The notes under the pieces were generated by a model. The model saw nothing but the letters and a program-made list of their open reading frames with translations, had not been told where the DNA came from and did not search any database. The position numbers were made by a program, and so were the translations under genes. Shown piece after piece: positions 15,501 to 20,789 of a DNA stretch of 23,991 nt; the first letter of the stretch is position 1, and each line of letters opens with the position of its first letter. The DNA lies in IMG/VR virus record IMGVR_UViG_3300030329_003347, positions 1-23,991 of that record. One strand, 5' to 3'. This DNA is from a virus.

Positions 15501-16652
15501 TTTGGATCGACCAGCTTTAATGATGCCAACATCACCAACGTCGGAGACATAGCACTGGACACTATTTCATCAGATGCTGGCACAACTGTATCTGTCACCT
15601 TGGGGACGGATGCTGGTGACAACTTTGTGGTCGGAAACAACAGTGCATTTGTTGTTGAGGGTGATACGGATTTCGTCGGGATCGGAACCGACACTCCAGC
15701 TTGCTTGCTCTATTTGACGGATGCAAACGATGGCATCACTGCCATCGGTAATGCTAGAGCGAGAGCAGGAATCTGGATGAACACTAAGTCGGGAACAGGA
15801 GCTGGCATGGCACAGGGAGTGACTGATGGTGGCTATCCTGTGATCCAGGGAATGTATACCGATGACTCTACAGCCAGGACATTATATTTAGCTCCTTATG
15901 GTGGTGGAATAGCATTGCCACCAGCAGGTAAACTTTACTTAGATGGTGGTTCAAATACCTATCTCACAGAATCGGCAGCAGATACGATTAGTGTATACAC
16001 TGCTGGAGATGAAAGATACATATTCGGTGGGGGTGGAAATCCATACCTCAGAATATTGGCAGGAAACACTGGCGTTGGAGCTGTACAATTCTATGAAGAT
16101 GATGGGGGGAGTGGCCAGGTACTCCACTGGCAAGCAGGAGTTCGGGGAGCAGACAACAATTTTTACATCAGTGAAAACGCCACGATTCACTCATCCTACG
16201 CCTTGATGATTTCTAATTCCCAGGATGTGACTGTCGGAGGGGCATTAGCCAAAGGCTCTGGCAGTTTCAAGATAGATCATCCAATCAAAGAAGATTCCTT
16301 GCTCGTACATTCATTCTTGGAAGGCCCACGCTGTGATTTGCTCTATAGAGATAGCGTAGAATTACACTTGGGAACAGCGAGTGTTGACATGGACGAGGTA
16401 GTCGGACTAACTGACGGAACATGGGAAGCACTGTGCAGAGAGCCACAGGTGTTTGTTCAGAATGAGAGTGGCTGGAGTTCTGTGAAGGGAGCTATATCGG
16501 GAAGCACTCTAATCATCAGCTGTGAAGACACCAACAGCACCGATACAGTATCATGGATGGTCGTTGCTGAACGACACGATGACAATATTAAAGGAGCCAG
16601 CTGGACTGATGATGACGGCAAACCAATCCTTGAACCATTGAAGGAAGCATAA
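12591..16652 (+). CDS. Tail fiber, 1353 aa, repeat-rich
   Basis: The largest gene in the window, a likely trimeric receptor-binding fiber. The short N-terminal part (1-50) probably attaches to the tail tip. The shaft holds two 98-residue repeats (residues 215-312 and 422-519), four copies of a TIATGTW-x-GT motif often followed by YGGTG, and six 13-residue VTSTTAELNILDG units (residues 810-887). The C-terminal region includes SGSFKIDHPIKEDSLLVHSF and ends after VSWMVVAERHDD with a WTDDDGKPILEPLKEA tail. I associate this end domain with marine phage fibers. No S74-type self-cleaving chaperone signature is seen. The tip between about 1030 and 1220 is non-repetitive and is the likely receptor-binding part. 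Confidence 0.9.
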   Translation: MAEINYIVIETDGAVIEVDNGTNVIDFNTNSEISVEYSGDSKDANAIRGRTIETGTPADQEVLTWNNSASEWQYQTVDENVDDQVASLIQNSAGGGLTWTYDDSAGTLTPAYVGDSTLVTTGAVNSGSITSGHGSIDIGSSALTAGTATFTQVDITAEGDLRLQDASGGQYVGFDAPATVSTSYTLTMPSAVGSVNQVLSLSNTDGTLAWSTPEVGDITAVTAGDGLSGGGTSGAVSLALDLNELTGATVNVANDSIAIVDASDSNASRKETIADLMSAVDGTGLTASSGVLSVDASQTQITAVGTIATGTWQGTEIGLGYGGTELVGETDGKIVVADGSGAPVHLDIGSSTAITILGTVATGTWQGTTLAVGYGGTGLTSYASGDVIYASGSTTLAKLAKGSDGQVLTLASGVPSWATPTVGDITAVTAGNGLSGGGTSGAVSLALDLNELTAATIDVANDSIAIIDANDSDTSKKESIADLMSAVDGTGLTASSGVLSVDASQTQITAVGTIATGTWSADTIAVNKGGTGATSLTDGGVLLGSGTGAITAMSALGDGVIVIGDGSGDPTTLDVGSSSAITILGTIATGVWNGTSIGTGYTDAKVTSVVAGTLVDVSATTGAVTVNVDLSELATSTSDGDGDFFVVVDDSNAQKKLTKGNIDLAGFGGTASSATLASTITVTANNTTDETVYPLFVDGATGTQGAESDTGLTYNPSSGILTTTQVTGNLVGNVTGDVSGSSATTTLASTVTVVDSSDTTAFPAFFDSATGSLAIKTDASNLTYNASTGVLSSGGLVVPDGSLTLASTAVTSTGAELNILDGVTSTTAELNILDGVTSTTAELNILDGVTSTAAELNILDGVTSSTAELNILDGVTSTTAELNILDGATVVVGEINYLDLGATAVGNAIASKAVVLDANKDYTGVRNFTLTGELQATNIGYTDGDNAIVIADGGGITASAGITSTASANTFGSTSFNDANITNVGDIALDTISSDAGTTVSVTLGTDAGDNFVVGNNSAFVVEGDTDFVGIGTDTPACLLYLTDANDGITAIGNARARAGIWMNTKSGTGAGMAQGVTDGGYPVIQGMYTDDSTARTLYLAPYGGGIALPPAGKLYLDGGSNTYLTESAADTISVYTAGDERYIFGGGGNPYLRILAGNTGVGAVQFYEDDGGSGQVLHWQAGVRGADNNFYISENATIHSSYALMISNSQDVTVGGALAKGSGSFKIDHPIKEDSLLVHSFLEGPRCDLLYRDSVELHLGTASVDMDEVVGLTDGTWEALCREPQVFVQNESGWSSVKGAISGSTLIISCEDTNSTDTVSWMVVAERHDDNIKGASWTDDDGKPILEPLKEA
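13233..13526 (+). repeat. Fiber module repeat, copy 1 (98 codons)
   Basis: Encodes residues 215-312, from VGDITAVTAG to IATGTW. The protein is about 90% identical to copy 2, 621 bp downstream, but the DNA differs at most third codon positions, so this is an old or recoded duplication. Part of the fiber shaft. Confidence 0.85.
13854..14147 (+). repeat. Fiber module repeat, copy 2 (98 codons)
   Basis: Encodes residues 422-519 of the fiber. It matches copy 1 without insertions or deletions. The longest exact DNA match seen by eye is about 17 nt (CTGATGTCAGCAGTGGA). Confidence 0.85.
15018..15251 (+). repeat. Six tandem 39-bp units encoding VTSTTAELNILDG
   Basis: Six units of exactly 13 codons, followed by a degenerate seventh (VVVGEINYLDL). 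The AELNILDG part is invariant in the protein, yet no two units use the same codons for it. This is a beta-strand shaft repeat common in marine phage fibers. Confidence 0.92.
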
Positions 16653-17008
16653 TGGCCAACACATACACAATGAAAATAGAAAGACTGAATGCTGTGGTTG
16701 GTCCTGATTCGCACGGCCATCAGAACTCAGTCATCAGGATTGAATGGCAGGTCGTTGCATCGGATGGACAGGGACATTCTACACACTGGGCAGAGACTAC
16801 CAAGCTACAATGGCAAGAGGGTGAGCCTTGGACAGAATTGGCTGAACTCACGGAAAGCCAGGTAGTCGGATGGGTGGAGACTTCACTCGGTAGTCGGTAC
16901 GATTTGATCAAATCTAAGCTTGATGAGACACTGGTGAGAGAGGCAGAGACACCAGCAGAGGAAATCATCGACAGAATGCCTTGGTCTCCACCAGAGGCAG
17001 AGTTGTGA
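16652..17008 (+). CDS. Fiber-downstream small protein, DUF7936-like
   Basis: A 118-residue protein with AAGGAAG upstream and a TAATG overlap with the fiber stop. The pattern TYTMKIERLNAVVG, RIEWQVVASDG, EGEPWTELAELTESQVVGWV and a final PW (residues 110-111) fits a widespread family of small phage proteins after tail-fiber genes, which I recall as DUF7936; the name is from memory. A short beta domain is followed by an acidic helix. The role may be fiber assembly or capping. The end overlaps the next gene start by GTGA. Confidence 0.65.
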   Translation: MANTYTMKIERLNAVVGPDSHGHQNSVIRIEWQVVASDGQGHSTHWAETTKLQWQEGEPWTELAELTESQVVGWVETSLGSRYDLIKSKLDETLVREAETPAEEIIDRMPWSPPEAEL

Positions 17009-17316
17009 ACCTTGGAGACGTGGTGACTGAGGCTGTTCCCAGTGCGAAAGCGCTGAGTGTGATCGTCGGATTTGCAGTCACTGCGTTTCTAGCTGGAGCA
17101 GGGTTCGTATTGGGTTGGTCAGACTACAGCAATTTGCCCACCGATGTTTCAGAACTGCAAGCACAGATGTTAGTTGCTGACAGCACGATGACTGAATTGA
17201 AAACAGGACTGTCCACAGCTCACGATGAGCGCCATCAAATTTTATGTCTAGTAAGACTGACAGCCACAGCTGGCAGAACATTGACCCCATTGGAGGTACA
17301 GGAACGATGTCCTTAA
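17005..17316 (+). CDS. Single-pass membrane protein of lysis group
   Basis: A 103-residue protein best started at GTG 17005, which overlaps the previous stop (GTGA) and has GAGG about 8 nt upstream; a TTG at 16981 is possible but less likely. A hydrophobic segment at about residues 17-38 (ALSVIVGFAVTAFLAGAGFV) is followed by a hydrophilic, coiled-coil-like region (VSELQAQMLVADSTMTELKT) and two Cys near the end. This plan resembles inner-membrane spanins or accessory holins, and the position directly before the holin supports a lysis role. There is no lipobox and no nested outer-membrane partner, so spanin identity is not proven. Confidence 0.6.
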   Translation: MNLGDVVTEAVPSAKALSVIVGFAVTAFLAGAGFVLGWSDYSNLPTDVSELQAQMLVADSTMTELKTGLSTAHDERHQILCLVRLTATAGRTLTPLEVQERCP

Positions 17317-17723
17317 CAGGTCCACTAGGTTTCATCAGCAAAGTGATAGAGCCAGTCACAGCTCTGGTCGATAAGTTGCACACCTCAGATGATGAGCGAC
17401 TGGAGGCCAAATCAGTGCTGTTGAACATGCAGACTGAGCTGATGTCACAGACCCTCGATTACGAGAAACAGATTGCCAACGCTCAACGAGACATCATCGT
17501 GGCAGAGGCCACTGCGAACTCCTGGCTGACCAGGACATGGCGCCCCATCACTATGCTGACTTTTGTTGCGCTGATTGTCATCAGTCAGTTTACCGGAATG
17601 GCAATCCCTGATTCGTTATGGACGCTAATTCAGCTGGGATTGGGTGGTTATTTGGGGGGACGATCCGTTGAAAAGTCTGTCGAGTCAGTGGTGAAAGTAA
17701 TGAAGCAAAAGGAGCAAGTCTGA
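17307..17723 (+). CDS. Holin, GTA-type Holin_3TMs family
   Basis: A 138-residue protein starting at ATG 17307, inside the end of the previous gene, with GGAGG 10 nt upstream. An amphipathic N-terminal part is followed by a charged helix (SDDERLEAKSVLLNMQTELM) and the motif QRDIIVAEATANSWLTRTWRP (60-80). Two hydrophobic segments follow, at about 81-97 and 105-118, then a basic C-terminal helix. The AEA-x-x-SWL-x-x-x-RP block is the signature of holins first described in gene transfer agents of alphaproteobacteria. Holins open the inner membrane at the end of infection so that the peptidase encoded next reaches the cell wall. Confidence 0.82.
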   Translation: MSLTGPLGFISKVIEPVTALVDKLHTSDDERLEAKSVLLNMQTELMSQTLDYEKQIANAQRDIIVAEATANSWLTRTWRPITMLTFVALIVISQFTGMAIPDSLWTLIQLGLGGYLGGRSVEKSVESVVKVMKQKEQV

Positions 17724-18214
17724 TGGCACATAAATGGCAAAAGCAGGAGGGTTACCACGACGGCTTTGAGTTGAATCATTTCGCTCCCCATGAGTTTGAT
17801 CGTCCACAGTTGATGGACGCTGACTTCATGCAATCTCTCGACATTTTGCGTGATCGCTGTGGGTTTCCACTCACCATAAACGATGACGGCCGAACAGACG
17901 CAGACATGAAACGCATCTATCGCAAAGAGATTGCGAAAGGTCAAAGCTATCCGACCACATCTGCACATCTACAGATTGGAGATCACGCAGTTCGGGCAGT
18001 GGACATAGAGCCTAGTGTCCCTAGACCTGGGGACGGTTCCAGTCTGACACTTGAGGAAAGAGAACTGGAGTTGATCTATCAGATTTTGACCATGTATAAG
18101 CAGGGTGATTTTCCATACCTGGGACTTGGACTCGAGACAGGCCACATCCACCTCGATGATACCCCACGACTGAAACACAAGCGACCATCGTTCTGGGTTG
18201 CAGTCTCCAAATAG
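17723..18214 (+). CDS. Endolysin, M15-type metallopeptidase
   Basis: A 163-residue protein without a signal peptide, so it needs the holin for export. Features of M15 peptidases: HFAPHEFDRP (19-28), a helix with LDILRDRCGFPLTINDDGR (39-57), SAH (80-82), AVDIE (92-96) and GHIHLDD (140-146). Likely zinc ligands are His82, Asp94 and one of His141 or His143. The His82-to-Asp94 spacing of 12 is longer than the usual SxHxxGxAxD arrangement, because extra residues QIGDH lie between. His88 might substitute. It would cleave peptide cross-links of peptidoglycan. TGATG overlap with the holin stop. Confidence 0.8.
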   Translation: MAHKWQKQEGYHDGFELNHFAPHEFDRPQLMDADFMQSLDILRDRCGFPLTINDDGRTDADMKRIYRKEIAKGQSYPTTSAHLQIGDHAVRAVDIEPSVPRPGDGSSLTLEERELELIYQILTMYKQGDFPYLGLGLETGHIHLDDTPRLKHKRPSFWVAVSK

Positions 18215-19102
18215 ATGCACTTAGTCGGTGTGTTTTCAGACATACATGCAGGAAGCACCATTGGACTGATGGGCGAGCCTGTTTTATTAGATGACGAAAA
18301 CTACTTCCATCCCAGCACACTTCAAAAATGGCTGTGGCAAGAATGGGTCGATCACTGGCGTCAGATTGGCGAGCTGAGAAAGGATGCCGATCAGTTCACT
18401 TTGATAAGTCTGGGTGACCTTTCTGAAAATATACATCATGGGACACACCAAGTGATTTCCAACCAGGCCAGCGTACATTCTCGAGTTGCCGTTGACTGTT
18501 TGAAAGTTCCATTGGCTCTGCTGCCGAATGAGATTCACATCATCAGAGGGACGTCATCGCATACTGGTAAAGGATCATCGATTGAGGAAAGCATTGCCAG
18601 ACATCTGGCCAGTCATGGGCATCCAGTTATCAAAGATCCTGACACTAAACAGTTCACATCCTATCGCAGAAGGTTGTTGATCGGGGATACGTTGCTAGAC
18701 CTTGCTCATCATGGTAGAGCATCTCAGCGATCCTGGACATCTAAGAGCTATTCTGCTCTCTATTCTGAAGATATATTCCAGAGCCAGATGAAAGATTGCT
18801 ATCGAGCCATGCGTCAAAATCCAGATGACCTGGTGAACATCTTCAACGAGATGCGACCACCAGATATATCTCTCAGAGGCCACCACCATCGGTACGTTGA
18901 TTCGGGTCCAGCTGAAGACTACGGAACCAGGCTCATCAGATCTGGATGTTACCAGGCATCCAGTGAGTTCGTATATCGCATCGCCAGTGAGACGGTCCCT
19001 TCAATTGGATGTGTAGCTTTGGCAATTAGAGATCATTCAGTCGAGGTCATTCCTTTCCTATCTCAAATGGCTCGTCACACAATCATCAAAGGGCAACAAT
19101 GA
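18215..19102 (+). CDS. Calcineurin-like metallophosphoesterase
   Basis: A 295-residue protein directly after the endolysin stop. The metal-site motifs are in order: D9-x-H11 (FSDIHAG), G67-D68 (SLGDLSEN), RGTSSH (111-116) in place of the usual GNHE, HH (165-166), and GHHHRY (222-227). The set is complete enough for an active two-metal hydrolase, with the third motif altered as in several phage homologues. Substrates in phages are unknown; nucleotide, RNA-end or protein phosphate removal are all possible. The stop overlaps the next gene by ATGA, tying it to the winged-helix protein. Location at the end of the late operon is unusual for a nucleic-acid enzyme. Confidence 0.88.
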   Translation: MHLVGVFSDIHAGSTIGLMGEPVLLDDENYFHPSTLQKWLWQEWVDHWRQIGELRKDADQFTLISLGDLSENIHHGTHQVISNQASVHSRVAVDCLKVPLALLPNEIHIIRGTSSHTGKGSSIEESIARHLASHGHPVIKDPDTKQFTSYRRRLLIGDTLLDLAHHGRASQRSWTSKSYSALYSEDIFQSQMKDCYRAMRQNPDDLVNIFNEMRPPDISLRGHHHRYVDSGPAEDYGTRLIRSGCYQASSEFVYRIASETVPSIGCVALAIRDHSVEVIPFLSQMARHTIIKGQQ

Positions 19103-19392
19103 TTCAACTAACCCAGGAACAAATCATAGAGGAATTTGAGAAGGCTCTCGAGGTCAGCAAGCAACATCAGGACACCGACGCTTTTACTCATAAAGAGTTG
19201 CAAGCACTACTAGGGATGTCAGCCAACAGTGTATATGATCGCTTGGCAGTTTTAGATGGAGCAGGACGATTGGAGTGCGTGTCCAAAAGTATTGAGACCA
19301 GAGCAGTCGGAATGAACGGCAAACGTGTCTGGCGCCATGTCACAGCATATCGCATTCTGCCAGAGAAAAAGGCTGAATCTCAGGAAAAGTGA
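19099..19392 (+). CDS. Small winged-helix DNA-binding protein
   Basis: A 97-residue protein. After an N-terminal acidic helix, residues 28-55 (FTHKELQALLGMSANSVYDR then LAVLDGAG) form a helix-turn-helix and 56-92 a beta wing (RLECVSKSIETRAVG to VTAYRIL). The C-terminus is charged. It is likely a transcription regulator or an accessory DNA-binding partner of the phosphoesterase, to which it is translationally coupled. No strong rightward terminator follows. The fold call is good; the target is unknown. Confidence 0.72.
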   Translation: MIQLTQEQIIEEFEKALEVSKQHQDTDAFTHKELQALLGMSANSVYDRLAVLDGAGRLECVSKSIETRAVGMNGKRVWRHVTAYRILPEKKAESQEK

Positions 19393-19458
19393 AAAAAACG
19401 ACGTCCATAGATCGCTTCTAAGAGACTTGGCAGGGGTTCTGAATAGTAGGAGTAGGGC

Positions 19459-19493
19459 AAAAAAAGACCCCTGGGCCGTGAACCCAGAGGTCT
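19459..19493 (-). terminator. Intrinsic terminator of leftward Cys-pair gene
   Basis: Leftward, AGACCTCTGGG pairs with CCCAGGGGTCT (one internal mismatch) around a 7-nt loop, then seven T. It lies 30 bp past the stop of the leftward gene. On the rightward strand the T-run is absent, so it works one way only. Confidence 0.88.
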
Positions 19494-19522
19494 CCATCAG
19501 TTCCTCAGTCTGATCGTTAGGG

Positions 19523-20092
19523 TTATTTGTTCTTTGCAAAACTCGTTCTGATATTGTCCCACCTGTTTTTCATCTCGCACTTCTTGTGTCCCTCATATGC
19601 ACACTCTTCACAAGCATCGACAAACATCATATCCCAGTGATTGCTGTCACCACCGATCATGTCGGTTGGCAACCTGTGACGGAGCCAACGGCCACGATCA
19701 CCACAGCTTTCACATTCAACGAACTTTGCATCATCAGCATAGTTCCAATATTTGTGCATCTTTCTATGGTCTTCAACTGCCCAGATGATGGCATACAATT
19801 CGTCGCTGTTAACTACTGTAAATATCTTGTCCAGCATTTCCTCAAGAAGTTTTCTTGTGGCTTTGTGGATCAACTCTCCAGTCTTTCGATTGACGATGCT
19901 CAAGAAGCCGTCATCTGGATGCCATGAGATTGACAGTTGACGATGAACAATAGCGCAAAACAATTCGACGTGTTCCAGTGTCTCGATTTCTGGCAATTTA
20001 GATGTGAGCCATTCGGTCAAATCTTTATTGACCAAACTGTCATCGCTGAAACCATTTTTGAAGGTCGCATTATCTAATGATGAGTAGTTCAT
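19523..20092 (-). CDS. Stand-alone leftward protein with zinc-ribbon-like Cys pairs
   Basis: A 189-residue protein of unknown family. ATG 20092 is preceded by AAAGGA (spacing 7 nt). The N-terminal 120 residues are mixed helical and acidic (VELFCAIVHRQLSISWHPDD, ELYAIIWAVEDHRKMHKYWN). The C-terminal part has C127-x2-C130 (CESC) and C161-x2-C164 (CEEC), plus His169 and Cys172, suggesting one structural zinc site. It has its own promoter and its own terminator and faces against the late operon, a moron-like arrangement. It may bind nucleic acid or protein. It does not resemble the common Arc, Cro or CI types. Confidence 0.8.
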   Translation of the reverse strand: MNYSSLDNATFKNGFSDDSLVNKDLTEWLTSKLPEIETLEHVELFCAIVHRQLSISWHPDDGFLSIVNRKTGELIHKATRKLLEEMLDKIFTVVNSDELYAIIWAVEDHRKMHKYWNYADDAKFVECESCGDRGRWLRHRLPTDMIGGDSNHWDMMFVDACEECAYEGHKKCEMKNRWDNIRTSFAKNK

Positions 20093-20135
20093 TCTGCTAT
20101 CCTTTCTAAATTAGATGTTAATATATTTGTCTGAT

Positions 20136-20165
20136 AATATAGTTGGATCTTCTATAGAATTGCAA
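20136..20165 (-). promoter_or_regulatory. Promoter of leftward Cys-pair gene
   Basis: Leftward: -35 TTGCAA (20165-20160), 18-bp spacer, -10 TATATT (20141-20136), then about 43 nt to the ATG. The spacer contains the perfect 10-bp palindrome TTCTATAGAA (20150-20159). It starts right after the terminator of the upstream leftward genes, so this gene is transcribed independently. Confidence 0.65.
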
Positions 20166-20170
20166 GCATA

Positions 20171-20200
20171 GAAAAACCCCAGGGCTATTAACCCTGGGGC
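20171..20200 (-). terminator. Intrinsic terminator of leftward wHTH operon
   Basis: Leftward CCCCAGGG pairs exactly with CCCTGGGG (arms 20177-20184 and 20192-20199) around a 7-nt loop, followed by TTTTTC. It ends the leftward operon whose last stop is at 20229. A second short inverted repeat, AACCAG/CTGGTT (20202-20220), lies just upstream of it on that transcript. Confidence 0.9.
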
Positions 20201-20228
20201 CAACCAGTCTCCAGCTGGTTTTGGTTAG

Positions 20229-20525
20229 CTACTTCTGGCAACGTCCCGATGGCAACAATCGGTATTCAAAAAGTCCTCTGCCTTTGTATCGTTTCTGCAC
20301 ATAGTTGCTTCCAAATTTTTCTTTCCTCAAATGCCTCATTTGTGCAGAGACCGATGCATGTGGATCGCCTGTGATTTCAACAACGTCATCCAACGTCATC
20401 CACCTTGAAGAACACATGGCTCTGTAGACTCTCCGAATCTGACCATTCAAACGTGGCCGATCTCGTTTGTCATTGTAGTCAGAGCCATCAAACTGAGCAT
20501 CGAAAATATCTCTCTGTGCTGTCAT
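20229..20525 (-). CDS. Winged-helix DNA-binding protein, candidate regulator
   Basis: A 98-residue protein started at ATG 20525 because that codon overlaps the stop of the upstream 40-residue gene (ATGA). A longer reading to 20609 would run antisense-like through that gene with a very basic His/Arg stretch and is rejected. Residues 27-70 (LNGQIRRVYRAMCSSRWMTL, then DDVVEITGDPHASVSAQMRH) form a helix-turn-helix, and 71-92 (FGSNYVQKRYKGRGLFEYRL) a basic wing. It is a good candidate for a transcription factor acting on the nearby divergent promoters and their operator. Its terminator is 30 bp downstream. Confidence 0.78.
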   Translation of the reverse strand: MTAQRDIFDAQFDGSDYNDKRDRPRLNGQIRRVYRAMCSSRWMTLDDVVEITGDPHASVSAQMRHLRKEKFGSNYVQKRYKGRGLFEYRLLPSGRCQK

Positions 20526-20644
20526 TTGAACCATCCGATGACCACACGAATGCAGTCGTATGCGAGAACGATTGCGATGGTGCCTATCAGGCCACCTATG
20601 AATGACCATGCCAACGCCTCGATGATTGGGTCTGTCGTTGTCAT
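20522..20644 (-). CDS. 40-residue single-pass membrane peptide
   Basis: ATG 20644 has a strong ribosome binding site (AAGGAAGG) and the frame ends at TGA 20522-20524 inside ATGA, shared with the winged-helix gene. Residues 10-29 (ALAWSFIGGLIGTIAIVLAY) form one membrane helix, with Asp/Glu before and Arg/Lys after it, suggesting the N-terminus outside and C-terminus in the cytoplasm. It is the first gene after a near-consensus promoter. It could be a superinfection-exclusion, signalling or holin-like micropeptide; no homologue is recognised. Confidence 0.65.
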   Translation of the reverse strand: MTTTDPIIEALAWSFIGGLIGTIAIVLAYDCIRVVIGWFK

Positions 20645-20698
20645 CTTTCCTTCCTTTGCTAATGTGATTAGCTAAATGTGTTAATTATATCGTCTCTG

Positions 20699-20727
20699 AG
20701 TATAGCAGTTTCACCTATTCTTGTCAA
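20699..20727 (-). promoter_or_regulatory. Near-consensus sigma70 promoter, leftward
   Basis: Leftward: TTGACA (20727-20722), exactly 17-bp spacer, TATACT (20704-20699). The -35 is perfect and the -10 is 5 of 6. It should be strong unless repressed. The operator-like element at 20703-20717 lies in its spacer and touches the -10. The leader to the 40-residue gene is about 50 nt. Confidence 0.88.
20703..20717. promoter_or_regulatory. Operator-like element, second copy (13/15)
   Basis: Leftward strand TAGGTGAAACTGCTA. It equals the palindrome at 694-708 except at two adjacent bases in the right arm. As there, it lies in the spacer of a leftward promoter, in the same orientation. One arm stays perfect and the other is weakened, as in graded phage operators. 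Confidence 0.65.
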
Positions 20728-20749
20728 AGCAGGTCTATAGGTTTATCCT
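20721..20749 (+). promoter_or_regulatory. Rightward promoter of recombination module
   Basis: TTGTCA (20721-20726), 17-bp spacer, TATCCT (20744-20749). Its -35 overlaps the leftward -35 (20722-20727) by five bases, so two polymerases could not occupy both at once. The start would be near 20756, about 34 nt before the nuclease ATG. Confidence 0.6.
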
Positions 20750-20789
20750 TTACGAACATTCTTTTATAACAACTATCAACAGGAGGTTT

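Noticed and set aside
19586-19927. Rightward frame opposite the Cys-pair gene
   Set aside because: The leftward gene has a promoter, ribosome binding site and terminator; this one has none.
20526-20609. N-terminal extension of the 98-aa wHTH protein
   Set aside because: His/Arg-rich out-of-frame reading of the 40-aa membrane peptide gene; the ATGA overlap at 20525 gives a better start.
20721-20789. TTG start for the RecB-like nuclease at 20721
   Set aside because: It lies within the promoter -35, and AGGAGG directly precedes ATG 20790.
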